Assembly (NCBI RefSeq): GCF_026914185.1
Contig: NC_070559.1
Coordinates: 7,733,501 to 7,797,500 of the forward strand
Length of the DNA stretch: 64,000 bases
DNA from: Puccinia triticina
Taxonomy: Eukaryota; Basidiomycota; Pucciniomycetes; Pucciniales; Pucciniaceae
Direction: 5' to 3'
A program made the translations under genes and the position numbers. The notes beneath the pieces are model-generated. The model had not been told where the DNA came from and made no database searches. It saw only the letters and a program-made list of their open reading frames with translations. Shown here piece after piece: positions 1-12,743 of the stretch (positions are counted from its first letter, which is position 1; each line of letters opens with the position of its first letter).

Positions 1-123
1 TAGGGGTTTGAATCTTGACTGGATCCTCCTCTCAACCACTTTCTCCATCAACTTTATCTCTTGTGGCCCTCTGAGTCCTGACCTTCTGCAACTTGCATTC
101 CTCAAATCCAAGCTCATAAGGTT

Positions 124-1133
124 ATGCATAATCGAGCAATTGCCTATTTCAAAACTAAATTTGACCATCTACCCACCCGGACTAGCGTTGTGATCAATGA
201 CCAAGTGCTCACCAAGACTGAACTTGTGTATCAACTGTCAATCTATCTTCTGGGCCGCAAATACATGTCTTTACAAAATCTAGAGGAATGGTTCCAACTA
301 CTTGCTGAGAAAATGAAGGATTATGGAAGCCAAACAATTCCACATTTGATTCTCTATGCTGTGTACACTTTCCTTCTGCAGGGTCTCACTCTCAACAACA
401 AGCGTTATAGTCAGTGCATCATGGAGGTGAACAACCTCAAGTCAGAGTTGTCCCTTCTGCCAACTTCATCATCTGACCAATGGACACGTGGTATGTTTTT
501 AATAATGTGGTTGTTTTCCTTCTTGATCATGGCATTTTCTTACTAAAATATGATGTTGAAAAAAATCAACACCAACAAACTTCAACTTTCAGAGCTCTTT
601 CACCCTGAGCTTGGTCTCGGTCCCAATTTTTGTAAGTCGTCCCAAGTAGTGTGCATCTCAGAAAACGCAGTGAAATTTCTTGTGATTCTGATCAAGTTTT
701 ATAATCTACATGTTCAGGCAACTGGGATGTTTTTGAGAAGCAGTTATGTGATGAACCGCGGTTGAAACCTCTACGATTGGCAATAAGCAGAGGCAAATCT
801 GAATTGATTGTCAAACAACTGTACTCAACTATCCAAGAAATTTTCCCCAGTAAACCAACAAGAGATGTATCTGTTCAAACTAGAGTAGCATCAATAGCTG
901 TACTCTTTCATTTGCTGTACACAAATATTGTGGAAATGCAAGAGAATGTCCTTCAACTTATGGGTGCACTTAAATCAACCCCCCTACACACCTACTACTT
1001 CTTATTTGATCATGAAGTCAAGCTACTAGAAACATTGTTGTGTGAATTTGATTACCTCAAACAGCAGCGGTCACCCCTTCCACAGTTCCATTTGTTTGAT
1101 GTGAAACTTTTATCTAGTGAAACAAATCTTTAA
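124..1133 (+). CDS. Unrecognised two-exon gene, possibly 5'-incomplete
   Basis: I read two exons, 124-490 and 718-1133. The intron 491-717 starts GTATGT and ends TTCAG. The split codon (phase 1) rejoins in frame and the reading runs to the stop at 1131-1133, giving about 260 residues from the ATG at 124. The frame is open upstream of that ATG back to a stop near 79. A separate open frame at 8-120 could be an earlier exon ending near AAG at 120, so the true start is uncertain. The protein looks mainly alpha-helical, with leucine-rich amphipathic stretches and no signal peptide or clear membrane segment. I do not recognise a domain. A helical-repeat or PCI-like subunit is possible but unsupported. 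The intron and frame continuity argue for a real gene rather than chance. Confidence 0.5.
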
Positions 1134-1869
1134 AAGATTTTCAGAAAACTAAAACGCTGTTCATTACTCCTTTCTATTCTTCCTTCTCCCTAAGCACAAC
1201 CAATAAAATAGTAATTTCATGCTATTCAATGCACAAAGAGTTATTGCTCTGCAAGGAGTTTTGGAAGCTAGAGTGCTTATATGCATACAAATATCACGTG
1301 CCGTTTGGATGCATCATAACTGCAGGTGTTATATTGCACAAATAATAGGGGGATTCAAAGCTGGCCATGGTCTGGATGTACTTTTGCAAGTTGATGTTCA
1401 CGGCTTTTCTTGAGCACAAACTTTCAAAAAAACAGTCAAGCAGGTTTGGGGGGGTCATTGAGAGGGATATGTCCTCTCAATGACTGGAAGAGACCAGTCA
1501 TCAAGAGGATTAATTCCTCCGGATGGCTGGTGTGTCTCAACCCGGCCACATGTCACCGCTGTCACCCCGGGCAAACCGGGGTCATGACAAGCATACAGGT
1601 TGCACAGTCCTGCATGTCACATAAAAAATTCCCGCACCCTGTGTCATGCATCATTTGCAGGACTGGCTTTCATGTATGTGACCTGTAGCTGACAGTTCTG
1701 TGAAAGCCTCTGCACAGTAACTGTGCATGTGACATGTTGGAGATGTGAGCTGCATGTCATGATCCGGGCAGCTTGTCATGTATATGTGACAGGACCTGCA
1801 TGACCTGACATGCATACAGGACCATGCAACCTGTACAGCTCTCATGACCCTGATTTGCCCGGGGTGGTG
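1134..1869. other. Intergenic, no gene seen
   Basis: Non-coding stretch between the first gene and the big nested element. It holds short degenerate repeats built on ATGTGACAGG/CCTGCATG (about 1600-1850) but no element ends I could define. Its last bases (GTAGGGCA, 1870-1877) are the left copy of the target duplication described next. Confidence 0.5.
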
Positions 1870-1877
1870 GTAGGGCA

Positions 1878-2317
1878 GACCTATGTAACCTCCAACCAGC
1901 CAGTGTTAGACTGGGCTCGTGCGTGCACGCAAGCCCAGTTGTGGACTGAGAATCCCTGCGAGATGTCGGAAATCCCTCTCGATTGAAACCCGCTTCAATC
2001 CCGCGCGAATCTGAGACTCTGACTGCCACTCCACACCGCGCCTACACTTCAAAGCTGGCACACACACTCCAAATCCCATCGCCACCCATCGCCAGCAAGA
2101 AAACAACTCATCAAAAACAATCACATAACAACTTGAGGTTAAACTGTCGCGCGCGATTGTTTGAGTTGCTGCTAGCTGGTAAGGTTTTTTTTTTGGCACC
2201 CATCGACCAACGTCATCTAATGCGACTCGTTGCCAATTAAAAGTCTCTTCGCTCTGACTAGCCTACTCCTTGGGGTCCCATAGATCTTGCTCGGCTACCT
2301 CCACCCTCCAAGCCTTG
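1878..2317 (+). repeat. Left terminal inverted repeat of the 24.3-kb element
   Basis: This copy has no internal insertions. It matches the reverse complement of the right end in order: the CTATGTAACC terminus, a GCGCGCGATTGTTTGAG segment, then CTCCTTGGGGTCCCATAG. It serves as an empty-site reference for the two MITEs found in the right copy. Confidence 0.85.
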
Positions 2318-3395
2318 ACCCATCATTATCCCAAGTGATTAAATCACTGGTCTGAGACTGAGAAGTTGGGAGCAGACTCCTTGCTGGCTGTTCCGAGAAG
2401 TCTGGTGTCCCAAGCAATTGCCTGCCAGGTACCAGAAGTCGGGCAGAGCAGTTGTCTTCCCCGTCCGAGCAGTCTTCTGGCCGATCCCAGGGGTTGCCTG
2501 CCCTATCTGTTCAGTTTCTGGCCGGTTCAAGCAGTTTCTTGCCTGGTCCTTGCAGCTGCTGGCCGGGGTGAGCAGCTGCCTGCCATGACCGAGCAGTCTG
2601 CTGGTTGGTCCATACAGTTGACTCCCCAGTATGAGCAGTCTTCTGGCCAGTCCAAGCAGTTGCCAAGCTTTTCAAAGCCTGTGAGCACCATGAGACGTGT
2701 AGGTGCAAACAAGGTTTACAGCTGAAGGAAGATTTTGGTGTGAGGCTATCTCAAACATAACCAGGAAGATGGTTGGTTTTGAGCTCACAGCTCACCCTTT
2801 TATAATGTACTTGCATTGTAAGTCTATTCCAGCCAACTGCTGGCAGGACAGGTACTTAGTTGAGTTCAAGCAGTTGCTTGCTGTGTGGATGTGTGTGTTG
2901 GTGGTACAACCAAATTCCTTAACTCTTTCCTTAATTGAAATTTTGACTCAAAAATTGGACTTCATGAAGTCATCCATGCTTGGATGAAGCTTTTAATTTT
3001 GCATCCTTAGTGCATGTGTAAATTGGGAGCTGTGGTTTTGGAATTAGTAGGACAAGCAGATTCTATTTCTATTCTCCTCTTAACTAAGTTTCATCTGGGA
3101 AAAATAAAAATTGTGAAATAATAAGAAAACTCTGGGTTTTGCAGCTTTGTGGCATGGGGCATGTGTCATTCAAGGTGTTCAAAGTTGAAATCATAAAATA
3201 TTCATTACATCCAAGTTTATTAAATTCACAGTTTTGCCAAAAAAAATTCAAGGGTTTACCCTCATCTCTTTCCAAATTGCCAAAAAAACACAATTGATCT
3301 ACAATTTTGCCAAAAAAAGAATTCAAGGGTTTACCCTGATCTCTTTTCAAATTGCCAAAAAAAAAACAATTGGTTTTTGCAGCACCATTCCCCCA
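2318..3395. other. Interior of the outer TIR element, no gene
   Basis: Contains degenerate repeats around the word GAGCAGT/GCAGTT (about 2340-2660) and an AT-rich part (2980-3395). The same GAGCAGTT-type words occur in the mirror position near 24720-24930, so this is probably old sub-terminal sequence of the outer element. No coding capacity that I can support. Confidence 0.4.
3231..3371. repeat. Tandem duplication, about 74-bp unit, two copies
   Basis: The segment beginning TTTTGCCAAAAAAA and running through AAGGGTTTACCCT to CAATTG occurs at about 3231-3296 and again at about 3305-3371, with a few substitutions and A-run length changes. Confidence 0.75.
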
Positions 3396-3861
3396 TCCCT
3401 TTAGCCCCCAAACTACAGCAAAGCTGCGCCTCGGGCTCAGCTTCCAGCCTGCGTCCCCGCGCAGGTCAAAAAAGCTGGGAAGATTAGCCCCCAGCCCAAT
3501 GCGAAGGCATCAGACCCATGGGGGGCTAATTATTTAACCACTCAAACCGTGCACATGCAACAGCGGAGGGTGTGAGGACAAGTCTTGGCTGGAAGTGCAG
3601 CTTCGAAATTGCCTGGGGGAAACATTGTTCCTTATTGCGCCTTCATATATATGTAACTTCACTCCAACACGAACGATATTGACACGTGTACTTGTGACAG
3701 ACTTGTCAATCTGTTTCCGCCCCTTCACACAATACAATACAGGAATATTTACATACAGCTTCTGCGGCCTCGCCCAAATTAGACCGTCCAGCAGATTGTT
3801 GCCCAGTCCGCACGATCCTTGCCATACACTTTCCGCAACCCTAACCCGCAACACGCATTCA

Positions 3862-4219
3862 AAAATACATTCTTGCTCACTGGACCCTCACCCCCGACTT
3901 ATCTCAATCTGTCAACTAACACCTTCAAAATATCCGTTCCGACCCCGATGAGAAGCTATGCCAACGCGGCTGGCCTACAATCGTCAATCAAGCAGACCTC
4001 CATACACCTGAGTATTCACCGCCTTCAGGGTTTCTTACTCCGAAAATACAATTCCGCTCACCAGACCCTCACCCCTGACTTATCTCAATTCGTCAACTAA
4101 CCCCTTACAAATATCCGCCCCGACCCCAATGAGAAGCTATGCCAACGCGCCTGGCCTACAACCGTCAATGAAGCAGGCCTCCATACGCCTGAGTATTCAC
4201 CGCCCTCAGGGTCTCTTAC
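3862..4219. repeat. Tandem repeat, two copies of about 180 bp
   Basis: Copies at about 3862-4041 and 4042-4219 share the order ACCCTCACCCC, GACTTATCTCAAT, ATGAGAAGCTATGCCAACGC and CTGAGTATTCACCGCC, diverging by a small fraction of positions. They lie just upstream of the first Helitron gene. They could be part of its 5' control region, but nothing in the sequence proves that. Confidence 0.7.
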
Positions 4220-4714
4220 TCAATTCAGCCTTGCCAGGCGCTCACAGGTTTTGCAACCACTGATACCTCAAAAAAACATTCCGCCAGCTTACCGCGCTTT
4301 GTATTGTTACACAGTAAGCACTTTACCAATCTCTGACAACTTCCGATTCTCAAACCCTGACAGAGCTGCGTGCTCCCTACTTATATGGGCTAAAGTCTTT
4401 TTTTTTGTGTTGACAACCCTGACAACCAACTCAATTTTATTCTCATTTCAGGTATCGTCTTCCGCCTCTTCCAGCCCAATTCACGACCTACCTATCGATA
4501 TAACTCTTGACACATGGGTATTTAAACATACCCTTTTGCGGTCTTTCCTTTTGCTCGTCAGTCCACCTACACCAATAGCTAGCTTCATCTTACCATTAAG
4601 TCAACAATCTACTCCAAACTAAACCTTACTTTTTTCAATACCTCTGACTAGCTCAATCTAAACTCAATTTCGTTCCACACTTTAACTTCCCGTCAACTTT
4701 CATCACACAGCGGA

Positions 4715-6001
4715 ATGTCTATCACTCGAACCCCAAATCATCCTGCTGCGTTCTCTGGACACTTCAAGCCACTTGCCGAGGTAAGTCAATAAGACTTATA
4801 TCTGTAGAGTATCTTAATGTCTTTGCTCCATTTATGTTATAGTCCACCTGTGAATCAACCCGCGCCAACCAGTACGGTTATGTCAAGACCGCAAGTTATG
4901 TAAAGTGCGGAGGAAGTCTTGACAAAAAGCGGGAAAATTTTGAGGTTCAATTGGTTACTAACACCGCTCTCAACAATATCCTCGAGCCGAATTCTGTTTA
5001 TTTCCTAAGTGGAAAGCTTATTGCGACAAACAATGGGACCACTCCGATCATAGTGTACAATCAAGAGTCTTTAATTCGAACTGGCGACGCAGGGACTGAA
5101 TCGCCTGACTTTACAAACAAAGCCGTCGTTACTGGCCTTGGCCTTGTATCCAATAGACAAGAGGTTGTCTCTGATAATCCTGACGTTGGTTCACGTCTAG
5201 AGGTGGTTGTTTCACATTGCGATTGGGATGGAGAGGTGTGTTTATAGCATGCACCATTCACCCAATTCGTTAGGCTAATTTCTTTTTTTTTTATATTAGG
5301 AGCGAGCACACAAACGTTTCAATCCCTGGCACGAAGAACTTAATCAAAACCCACTCACTTTATCAAGTGGGACGCGAGGTCAGTATTACTGGCCGATTAG
5401 TTGATTTTGATATGGATACGCATATGGCGGTCGTGCTGGTAAGAGAATTATTGCAATCCCCGCTGCATATACAATAGTTCTGACACCGTGATGTCCAGGT
5501 TTCGTCAGTTAGTGTCACGAATGGTCATCAGATCGGGCGAGTTAACACCAATCACTCAAGTAAACCTTCGTCGGCATCTGGTGTGAAATTGTGAGCAAAC
5601 TTATCAATTCAGCCCTGTCTATCGCCGACGAGCGCGCTATATTAACAGATTTAATTAGCACAAAATTCACACCTAGCCCCAACAAACAGTCTAACATTCC
5701 AAAAGCGTCAGCTCACACACCATCCGCCTCACCCTCGGCGAAAGCCCTACACGAAGCAGAGGCTAAGGTCAACTTCAGCAAGAAAAACGACTCAAACACA
5801 ATCCTGTCTTGCGCGTCTTCTTCAAAGGGTAAGGCAAAAGAGGTCGAAGTGTCTGATAACGAAGATGATGAATACTCAGATGAAGAACAAGACGAGGAAG
5901 ACGAACCAGAGCCAGTGGTCGAAGAAGCCCCCAAGGTTAAGCGAGGACGTCCCCGCAAGCAAATCCTCAAAGAAGCTGCGAAGAGGATGAAAAAATTCTA
6001 G
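4715..6001 (+). CDS. Helitron accessory protein 1 (OB-fold-like, AT-hook tail), 346 aa
   Basis: Five exons: 4715-4780, 4843-5235, 5307-5438, 5499-5559 and 5613-6001. All introns are GT...AG, 53-71 bp, and the exon lengths sum to 1041 nt, an exact 347 codons. The middle (about residues 60-130) has the pattern L-x-x-(N/G)-x-x-Y-x-x-x-G-(K/Q/Y)-(I/L/V), then a hydrophobic strand, then GLGLV. The two other small genes of this Helitron share it, so the three are paralogues. Alternating beta-like strands suggest an OB-type single-strand-DNA-binding fold, which I infer rather than read. The C-terminal third is acidic (about residues 285-320), followed by a basic AT-hook-like RGRPRK near the end, which the other two lack. 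A nuclear role beside the Rep-helicase is likely. It could also be a transcription-type co-factor. Confidence 0.7.
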
Positions 6002-6664
6002 GTTTGGTTCGTGCTTCGCCATTACAAACCAGTTCATCAACTTTTGTTATTGTCTACATGATGATAAATTGTCAACACCTACCTTTGTCTACAACTCCAA
6101 TTAACCGCTTTGTCATTCTCAAGCACTCACCGCATCTATCATAGGAAAGATTCAGATAAAAATTAAAAATTTGTTACCTCTTACACCCACACTTCTACTA
6201 ATTAGTCATCATTACTATCCCCTTTTTTCCCTTTTTTTGTCTTTTTGTTGAAATTTAGTTCTTGCATTCACTCACACGAAGCCTAAGCACTGCTGTCTGA
6301 TTCTCGCAAGCGTTACATTTACCAGAACACCTTGCTTTGTGTTTATGAGGTGTTAAGGATGAGAAGCGGAGGCTTGTTGATGAGTTGAGATAAGGTAGTG
6401 TTAACAGTTCCGTCACGTAACACTCTTTCAGTTAGCTTGAAAATGGTCATGCGAGTTGTGTCCAATTGTATTCATTTGAACAAACACTTATTTTAAGATT
6501 ACAGGGTCTAATCGTCAACATGTATTCAAATAAGTGAATCATGAATGGAGTTTAAAAAAAATCCTGGTTGTGTCAGATGGTACAATCCGTGAAATATTCA
6601 ATTGCGCAAAACAGCCAATAGGAAATGATCATCATATGAAAGAAAGCAATGAAGTATTAAGGCA
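6002..6664. other. Convergent intergenic spacer in the Helitron
   Basis: Lies between the 3' ends of accessory genes 1 (+) and 2 (-). AT-rich, with no open frame of note and no repeat I could define. It presumably holds the 3' untranslated regions and polyadenylation signals of both genes. Confidence 0.5.
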
Positions 6665-7540
6665 TTAAAAGTCGTTGTTCAATTCGCTTGAAGACGATTC
6701 TGAATCAGTTACTAAGATGCTGGCAAAAGAGACAGTTGCCTCGGCGACCTGGTCAAACATGAAACAATGATTAGCCTTTTGGTGAAAACATTTACAAGAG
6801 GAGACAACTAACCTCAATTATCATTCTTTTTGAGGTTCGGCCCGTCCCATCAAGTAAAACTTTGTAGTAAATTCTACTCCCAATAAATAGGGTTATATCG
6901 TCAGGGATAACACAGAAGCTTGGGCCAAACAGACATCTAACCCGGAACGTCCCTCCTGGCATGACCTTTTTCAAACGCTTATTGTCAGTTGTAGGAATAG
7001 CGTTGAATGAGGTGTTTTAAACTTACGTGTTCAACGGTGATTTTGGTAAAACTTTCCTTAGTCGTTGATGTTATTTCGTGGGAAGATAAATTTACTATTA
7101 CACCCAACCCGGATACTCTCACGCGCTCCCATTCAGAATAGTGTAGCCCTATGTTTGATACTCTTTCATCGCCTGCTACCCATGTAAACTTCGGGACTTT
7201 CAAAAATGTCGAGCCTGTGATTTGACCCTCAATAAAGTACGGCTTGCCTTGCTCAAGCGGGGTATTGGAGTTGTTTGAGGTAACTAATCTGATACCAAAT
7301 ATTTTCCGGCCACGCGTCCATACACCTGAAGACTGAGCATACGTCTCTGTTGCTTGAGGATGGGTCCCGTCCGGTAGTCTCAAAGACTGAGCTACCTATT
7401 TTAATGGAGAAATCAACAAACGTAGCACCTGATAGAAGCAAATGACTTACTCTACGGACTGGTATAAACTTGCCAAAAAACTTCATAGTAGCCTCTCCTA
7501 TAAGTGAGTCTGATTGTGGGTCGACGAGTAAGGCTGACAT
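6665..7540 (-). CDS. Helitron accessory protein 2 (OB-fold-like), 235 aa
   Basis: Four exons read on the minus strand: 7540-7451, 7395-7027, 6977-6813 and 6748-6665. Donors are GTAAGT, GTAAGT and GTTAGT. Lengths total 708 nt, exactly 236 codons with the TAA at 6665-6667. The start ATG at 7540 opens a 30-codon first exon. The second exon holds the shared pattern of this family: LEQGKPYFIEGQI, a hydrophobic strand, and GLGVIV at its C-terminal side. The third exon carries a second beta-rich stretch. The last exon is a short Ser/Glu-rich tail. No membrane segment or catalytic motif is visible. It is the only one of the three transcribed against the Rep-helicase gene. The role is inferred: a DNA-binding partner of Helitron replication, by analogy with RPA-like genes carried by plant Helitrons. 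Confidence 0.7.
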
Positions 7541-8857
7541 ATTCCGGCTTTAGCGTAATGGTGATGAAAAATATGAGATTTTCAGTTTCCTGGAGATTTA
7601 AGTTGGACAAAGAGGGATATCATAATAAATAGCCTTAGGACGTCTCACTTGTTGTCACTGCCGCAACATCTTACCGGCCTGAAATGAGTCTTTTCGCATT
7701 GGGACTAAACAAGCCACTTGACGACAGTCTCGATAATTCTTGTTGCTCAAACCGCGCCTGATGAGCATATTATTGTGCCGGCAAGCGCCTCGGTTATTTG
7801 CCTGGAGGTTTGTTTTCTTTCCTTCACCGAACGTAAAAAAACCAAACGGTATCATGTTACAAGTTAACAGCCAGGCATCGCCTTTTTTACCACGTCGGCG
7901 TGGTTATGTTCCCATTGGCCTTGCCTGGCCCTCAGTTTTCCCGGGGCTTACATCATTTCCTAGCTCGGCATGGACTACAAAAATTAGGGTTGAAGAAGCC
8001 CGCACCACACAGCATCACCAAAGAATGAGGCTCATCATCCAGGCGGCTTAAGGTTAATGTAAAGGTTTTATTTAACTCTATTGACGTTATCATGACTTAC
8101 TTTTAACGTTCAACAGGTGACATTGGGCTCTACTTATAGCAACAACCCAGTCTCTTTGAATGATGAAATTCGCGAGATTATTCCCTTGCTTTAAGAATGA
8201 CTTTCGCCGAGCAGTTCTAATCTGGGACCGCCAATTTATTCTTAAACTTAACTTTACTTCAAAATTAACACGCACTTTTTCAATACTTATGGTAGAAGTA
8301 CTAATTTAGTTAGCAGATTACGTTATGTAAGCGGAAGATAAATGGCATGCGCGGACAACGAAATTTTTCACAAATCATGCTAGCCACAATCCCTTTGTTA
8401 ACCTCATTTGAAGCATGAGGTAAACCAGTTATGACTGTTCATCAGGCGTGAAAACTTGACTATATGGCCTGAGCTTAATCAGGCACTTTGGGATGAAGAG
8501 ACGTAACAATTAACATTAAATTGTTAAGATGTGTTGATTTATTGATTACATAAGACAAGGTGTTCACGTTTTGCAAAATATAGATTTGCGTGCACGGGAT
8601 CTTTGCCTTTTGAGATTAGAAAAACCGATAGTCTTCAGCGCCGTAGTTTTTGAAGCAGAACTTTAGCCAACCATCAAGAATACGCTCGAAACTTTTTCTG
8701 CAAGTGAATCCTCATAGGCTCCATCCTGGGTAAGTTTCCATGTAGATCACATTTGGTTCCAAGTTCATGACAGGTAGAATACTTATGAGGAAATCAGATT
8801 ACACCTAGGCAGGACCGGAGGGAGTATCAATCACCAGACTTTAGGACGCACGCCTTA
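7541..8857. other. Divergent spacer upstream of the Rep-helicase gene
   Basis: About 1.3 kb between the 5' ends of accessory gene 2 (-) and the Rep-helicase gene (+), so it should contain both promoters. A 103-codon frame at 7740-8051 has no recognisable features and I do not count it as a gene. An unreported upstream exon of the Rep-helicase gene could lie here, since Helitron proteins often have longer N-termini. Confidence 0.45.
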
Positions 8858-10633
8858 ATGTTTATTCCTTCGGTGGCAAAAGTAACAACAAGCACTCAAC
8901 CGGATTATGAGGCAAGATTACCATTGATTATTGATTATGTTATGCCGAATTCTTTGGGACGGTGCAATTTCTTATGCAATGGATGTGGTGCACTCCACTG
9001 GAAAGACAAGTCGACCCTTGTCGATAGAAACAAGTCGACAAAGCTCTATACAATGTGTTGCCAAAAAAATAAAGTAACTTTGCCGTTCATGGCCGCCACG
9101 GCACCCAGGTATCCGAAGGTCTTGAGGAAGTTGTTTACTGGGACTGATGACCGTGAGTTATTCTCTCAAGCTAAACTCAAGCGCTTTTAAACTTAAGTGA
9201 CATGAGTTATGTAGGCTCTTTGAATTTCCAACAATCAACGCGAATGTACAATAACGCGCTATCCTTCACTTCGTTGGGAGCAAAGATCGATCACACGGTT
9301 GCAGGACAGATGGGTATCAATGTTTTCAAGGTCTCTGGGGGCCTCACTCATTGTATCTCAAGCGTGCTCCCGACAGGCGACAAGCCAGGCTTTTCTCAAA
9401 TCTATGTTGTAGGCGACAAAGGCCTAGGAGAGGCGCAATATAGGGTTGACCAAGCTCGAGGCAAAGGTGGGGCGGCAGGTCGCGGAGGGTTAATTCAATC
9501 GGAAATTGTCCTCGAGCTTATGAACTTGTTAGCAGCAATTAACCCCTACGCTAAGGTTTTCCGTTCAGCGTTTGATGTCCTGAAAAGGACCACGTCAAGA
9601 ACACTCAAACTCATTGGTGTGCCGACAGCTGGTGGAGATCCTAAGCGATACAATTGTCCAACTGTCAATGAGGTCGCCGTGGTAATTAAAGGCAGCGGTG
9701 ATATAATTGGCGAGCGACAGATAATGCTTCATCGCTGTGATGAAGGACTCGATTTTATATCAGACATGCATTCGTCTTATATGGCATTACGATATCCATT
9801 ATTCTTCCCATACGGCGAGCAACAATGGGACGACCTGTTTGAGGCCAGCACAGAAAGAGGTGAATCTTATATTAAATTTAATTTCTGCCCGCGTTAACAT
9901 TTTGTCATCATTCCTTTTAGTAATGCGCCGGAAGGTCGGTTCCTTGGAATGGTTTGCCTATATGCTATTTCGGCGTCGAAAAAAATTCTGTCCCATTTTA
10001 GCCGGCCGCGCGCTCCTTCAAGAAATCCTTGTCGATATGTATATTTGTGTAGAGCGGCAAAGACTTAAATTTGTTACAGCAAACCAAGCAAAGCTGAAGG
10101 TGAACCAGTACAATCGGTTAATAAAGTTGTTAGAAAACGAAGGCACGCCAACTGGCCGTCGCGTGATTCTCCCGTCTACGTTTATTGGAAGTCTGCGGTG
10201 TATGCAACAGCTTTACCACGATGCAATGGCAATCGTAAGACGCTACGGCCCGCCTTCCTATTTCATCACTATGACTGCAAACCCAAACTGGACCGACATC
10301 ATAAATGAAACCCCGGTTGGAGAGCAATCATTTGACCATCCAACAGTAGTCGCACAAGTATTCTATTTGAAGATGAAAGAATTGATCTCACAGTTGGTAA
10401 AATTGGAGCGATTTGGGCGCGTTATCGCGTACGTTTACACAGTTGAGTTTCAAAAGCGTGGCCTACCACACCTTCACTTGATGCTCACCGTCGACGAAAA
10501 GGATCGGCCTGTCACCCCAGAAGATATTGACAAAATGATTACTTCTGAATTGCCTGACCCGGAAACTTCGCCTGTACTACACGCTCTTGTCAGCAAATTC
10601 ATGCTCCATGGCCCGTGTGAAAGACGCCCATGC

Positions 10634-10898
10634 TGTAAGGGTTCTGTGAACCCTCACTGGAAGGGTCGGTGGGACGGAGGGCCAAAGGCCAGGAGTCTAT
10701 ATAAAAGAATGATATTTCACTAATGAGTCGTGAGAAGGGATGGAAAGGGGAACCTCGAGGTGAAGACCAGCTTGGGGAAGAAGAGAGGATGAGAGCAGTC
10801 AAGTACTACAAGCTTATATAGAGAATCCTACAATGTATATGCATATGCATATATGCATCTAGCTTGACTTCTGTTTCAGTAAGGGAGAAACCCTTACA
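10634..10898. repeat. LTR copy 1 (265 bp)
   Basis: Matches the copy at 12486-12743 except for a 7-bp block near 10719-10725 and few other changes, which implies a fairly recent insertion. It includes TATATAAAAG-type and CTTATATAG promoter-like words. Confidence 0.9.
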
Positions 10899-12218
10899 GT
10901 CTCCCCTCCTATAAAAAAAAGGGGGAAAAGGAAAAGAAGGAAAAAAAACAACCCAGTTACACCAGCTATAAATCAATAAAACTTCCTCTTAAGAGTGATC
11001 TGATTTCCTCAATTCCACCCCGAGTCCATCGTGCTCTCAACCTGAAGGATCGTCCGTTCGCAAAGGATTTGTTCGAGGGTCAATACCGAAGAACCGAGAA
11101 TTGTTTGTCGAGTCGAAGGGACATCCATGTTGAGATTCGCTTGCAGGATGGTGGGTGGAGGATGTTGATTCCAAAGCTTTTGAGAGTTATTTAATTGATA
11201 GAGGCTGGGCAGGATGGAGTGTTGTTAAACTGTAGGGGCAATGATCTTTAGGTAGAGAGGGCTAGGTGCAATAACAAGGGACCAGAAGGGAAGATGAGGG
11301 GCAAGAGGCGACGACGAAGGGGATGCAAGGGATGACCAGGGGCTAGAGGCGATTAAAAGGGAGGCCAAAGACGATGACGAGGGCTGAGGACGAGTATGAT
11401 GACGTCGAGAGACTACGCGCAAGGATGAGGGGCTGAAGTCGAGTAATGTGAGGGGCTAGAGACGGCAGCGATGGGAGGATAGAAGCGATGACGATGGGCT
11501 GGAGGCGACGATGAGGGGCTTTGGGATCGAGGAGAGAAGCGAGCAGGGGCAGGCAAAGAGGGAGCAGGGAGGTGGGCTGGCGGGGCGATCAATAGATCCT
11601 TGCTGTCGTTCATCCGGGGTTGCGGCGAGAGGGGCGAGGTCTTTGGAGGAGCCATTGGCAATGGCGAACTGGCGCGGACGGGCAGAGGAGCAGGCGCGAG
11701 GCAAGAAAAAAGTTCGGCGGCGAAGGGGCGAGGGAAGAAGCAGCTCGAGGGTGAGGGCGAGGCTGGGCTGGGCGGAGCTGGAGCGGTGGTGGCGGATGAG
11801 GAAGGGCGAGGTGGTGGTGGTTGCAGTAGTGCGGGATGAGGAGCGGGAGACGAGCGAGGTTGGGCGCGGGGTGGAGGAGACAGCGAGTTCGACAGGGGAG
11901 ATGAGGCTGGCGACTGATTGGTTGTCGGACCTTTTGGATCGGAGGGGCCGGCAAGCGTTTGTGGTCCTTAGCGGCATGTCCGGCAAGTCTGAGGTCTCGG
12001 TGGAGTTGAGGGCGAGGGCAAGGGCAAGGGCGAGGGGCGAGAGCGAATTCAAGGTTGCAAGGTGATGGTGTAGAGGCTGGGTGCCCAAGAGATCGAGAAA
12101 GAGTCCAAGGGGCCGAGGGTGTGGAAGGAATCCAGGCAAAGGGCCAAGAGATCAATGACTGGCGAGATTGAGTTCAAGTTGTTGGTCAAGGATGTGTCCG
12201 TTCAATTGATGAAGCGTC

Positions 12219-12365
12219 TCCGAGTCCACAAGGATGAAGCTGTTCCGAAAATGAGGAGCCTCCGAGTCCTACGAGGATGAGGCTATTCCGAAATGAATGC
12301 CTCCGAGTCCAGCGAGGATGAGGTTGTCCCGATGATGAAGAGCTTCCGAGTCCAACGAGGATGAG
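12219..12365. repeat. Tandem repeat, about 50-bp unit, three to four copies
   Basis: Units share CTCCGAGTCC, then ACGAGGATGAGGCT and TTCCGAAA. They lie in the interior of the 2.1-kb LTR element and account for the Ser-rich minus-strand frames there. Confidence 0.75.
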
Positions 12366-12485
12366 GCGGTTGACAATGAAGACTTTCCAAAGACCACAAT
12401 GATATTTCAAAGACAATTCGGAGCTTCCAATGGCGTTGCGGGCTTGGAACAAGTGAAAAAATGATCTTTATATAGAAAAAAAAAG

Positions 12486-12743
12486 TGTAAGGGTTCTGTG
12501 AACCCTCACTGGAAGGGTCGGTGGGACGGAGGGCCAAAGGCCAGGAGTCTATATAAAAGAATGATATTTCAGTTGTGAGAAGGGATGGAAAGGGGAACCT
12601 CGAGGTGAAGACCAGCTTGGGGAAGAAGAGAGGATGAGAGCAGTCAAGTACTACAAGCTTATATAGAGAATCCTACAATGTATATGCATATGCATATATG
12701 CATCTAGCTTGACTTCTGTTTCAGTAAGGGAGAAACCCTTACA
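12486..12743. repeat. LTR copy 2 (258 bp)
   Basis: Second long terminal repeat of the element inserted in the Rep-helicase gene. It begins TGTAAGGG and ends CCCTTACA, followed directly by the right target duplication CATGC. Confidence 0.9.

Larger units (their letters stand above)
10634..12743. mobile_element. Non-autonomous LTR retrotransposon, 2.1 kb, TSD CATGC
   Basis: Two direct LTRs (10634-10898 and 12486-12743) begin TGTAAGGG and end CCCTTACA. The element is flanked by CATGC at 10629-10633 and 12744-12748. It sits inside an exon of the Rep-helicase gene. The interior has no retroviral-type protein: it is purine-rich GAGGGGC/GATGAGG sequence (11220-12160) that gives long but meaningless frames on both strands, plus a tandem repeat. 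Orientation is unclear, as both sides have polypurine or polypyrimidine tracts and no obvious primer site. It fits a large-TRIM/LARD-type element moved by another element's enzymes. Confidence 0.9.
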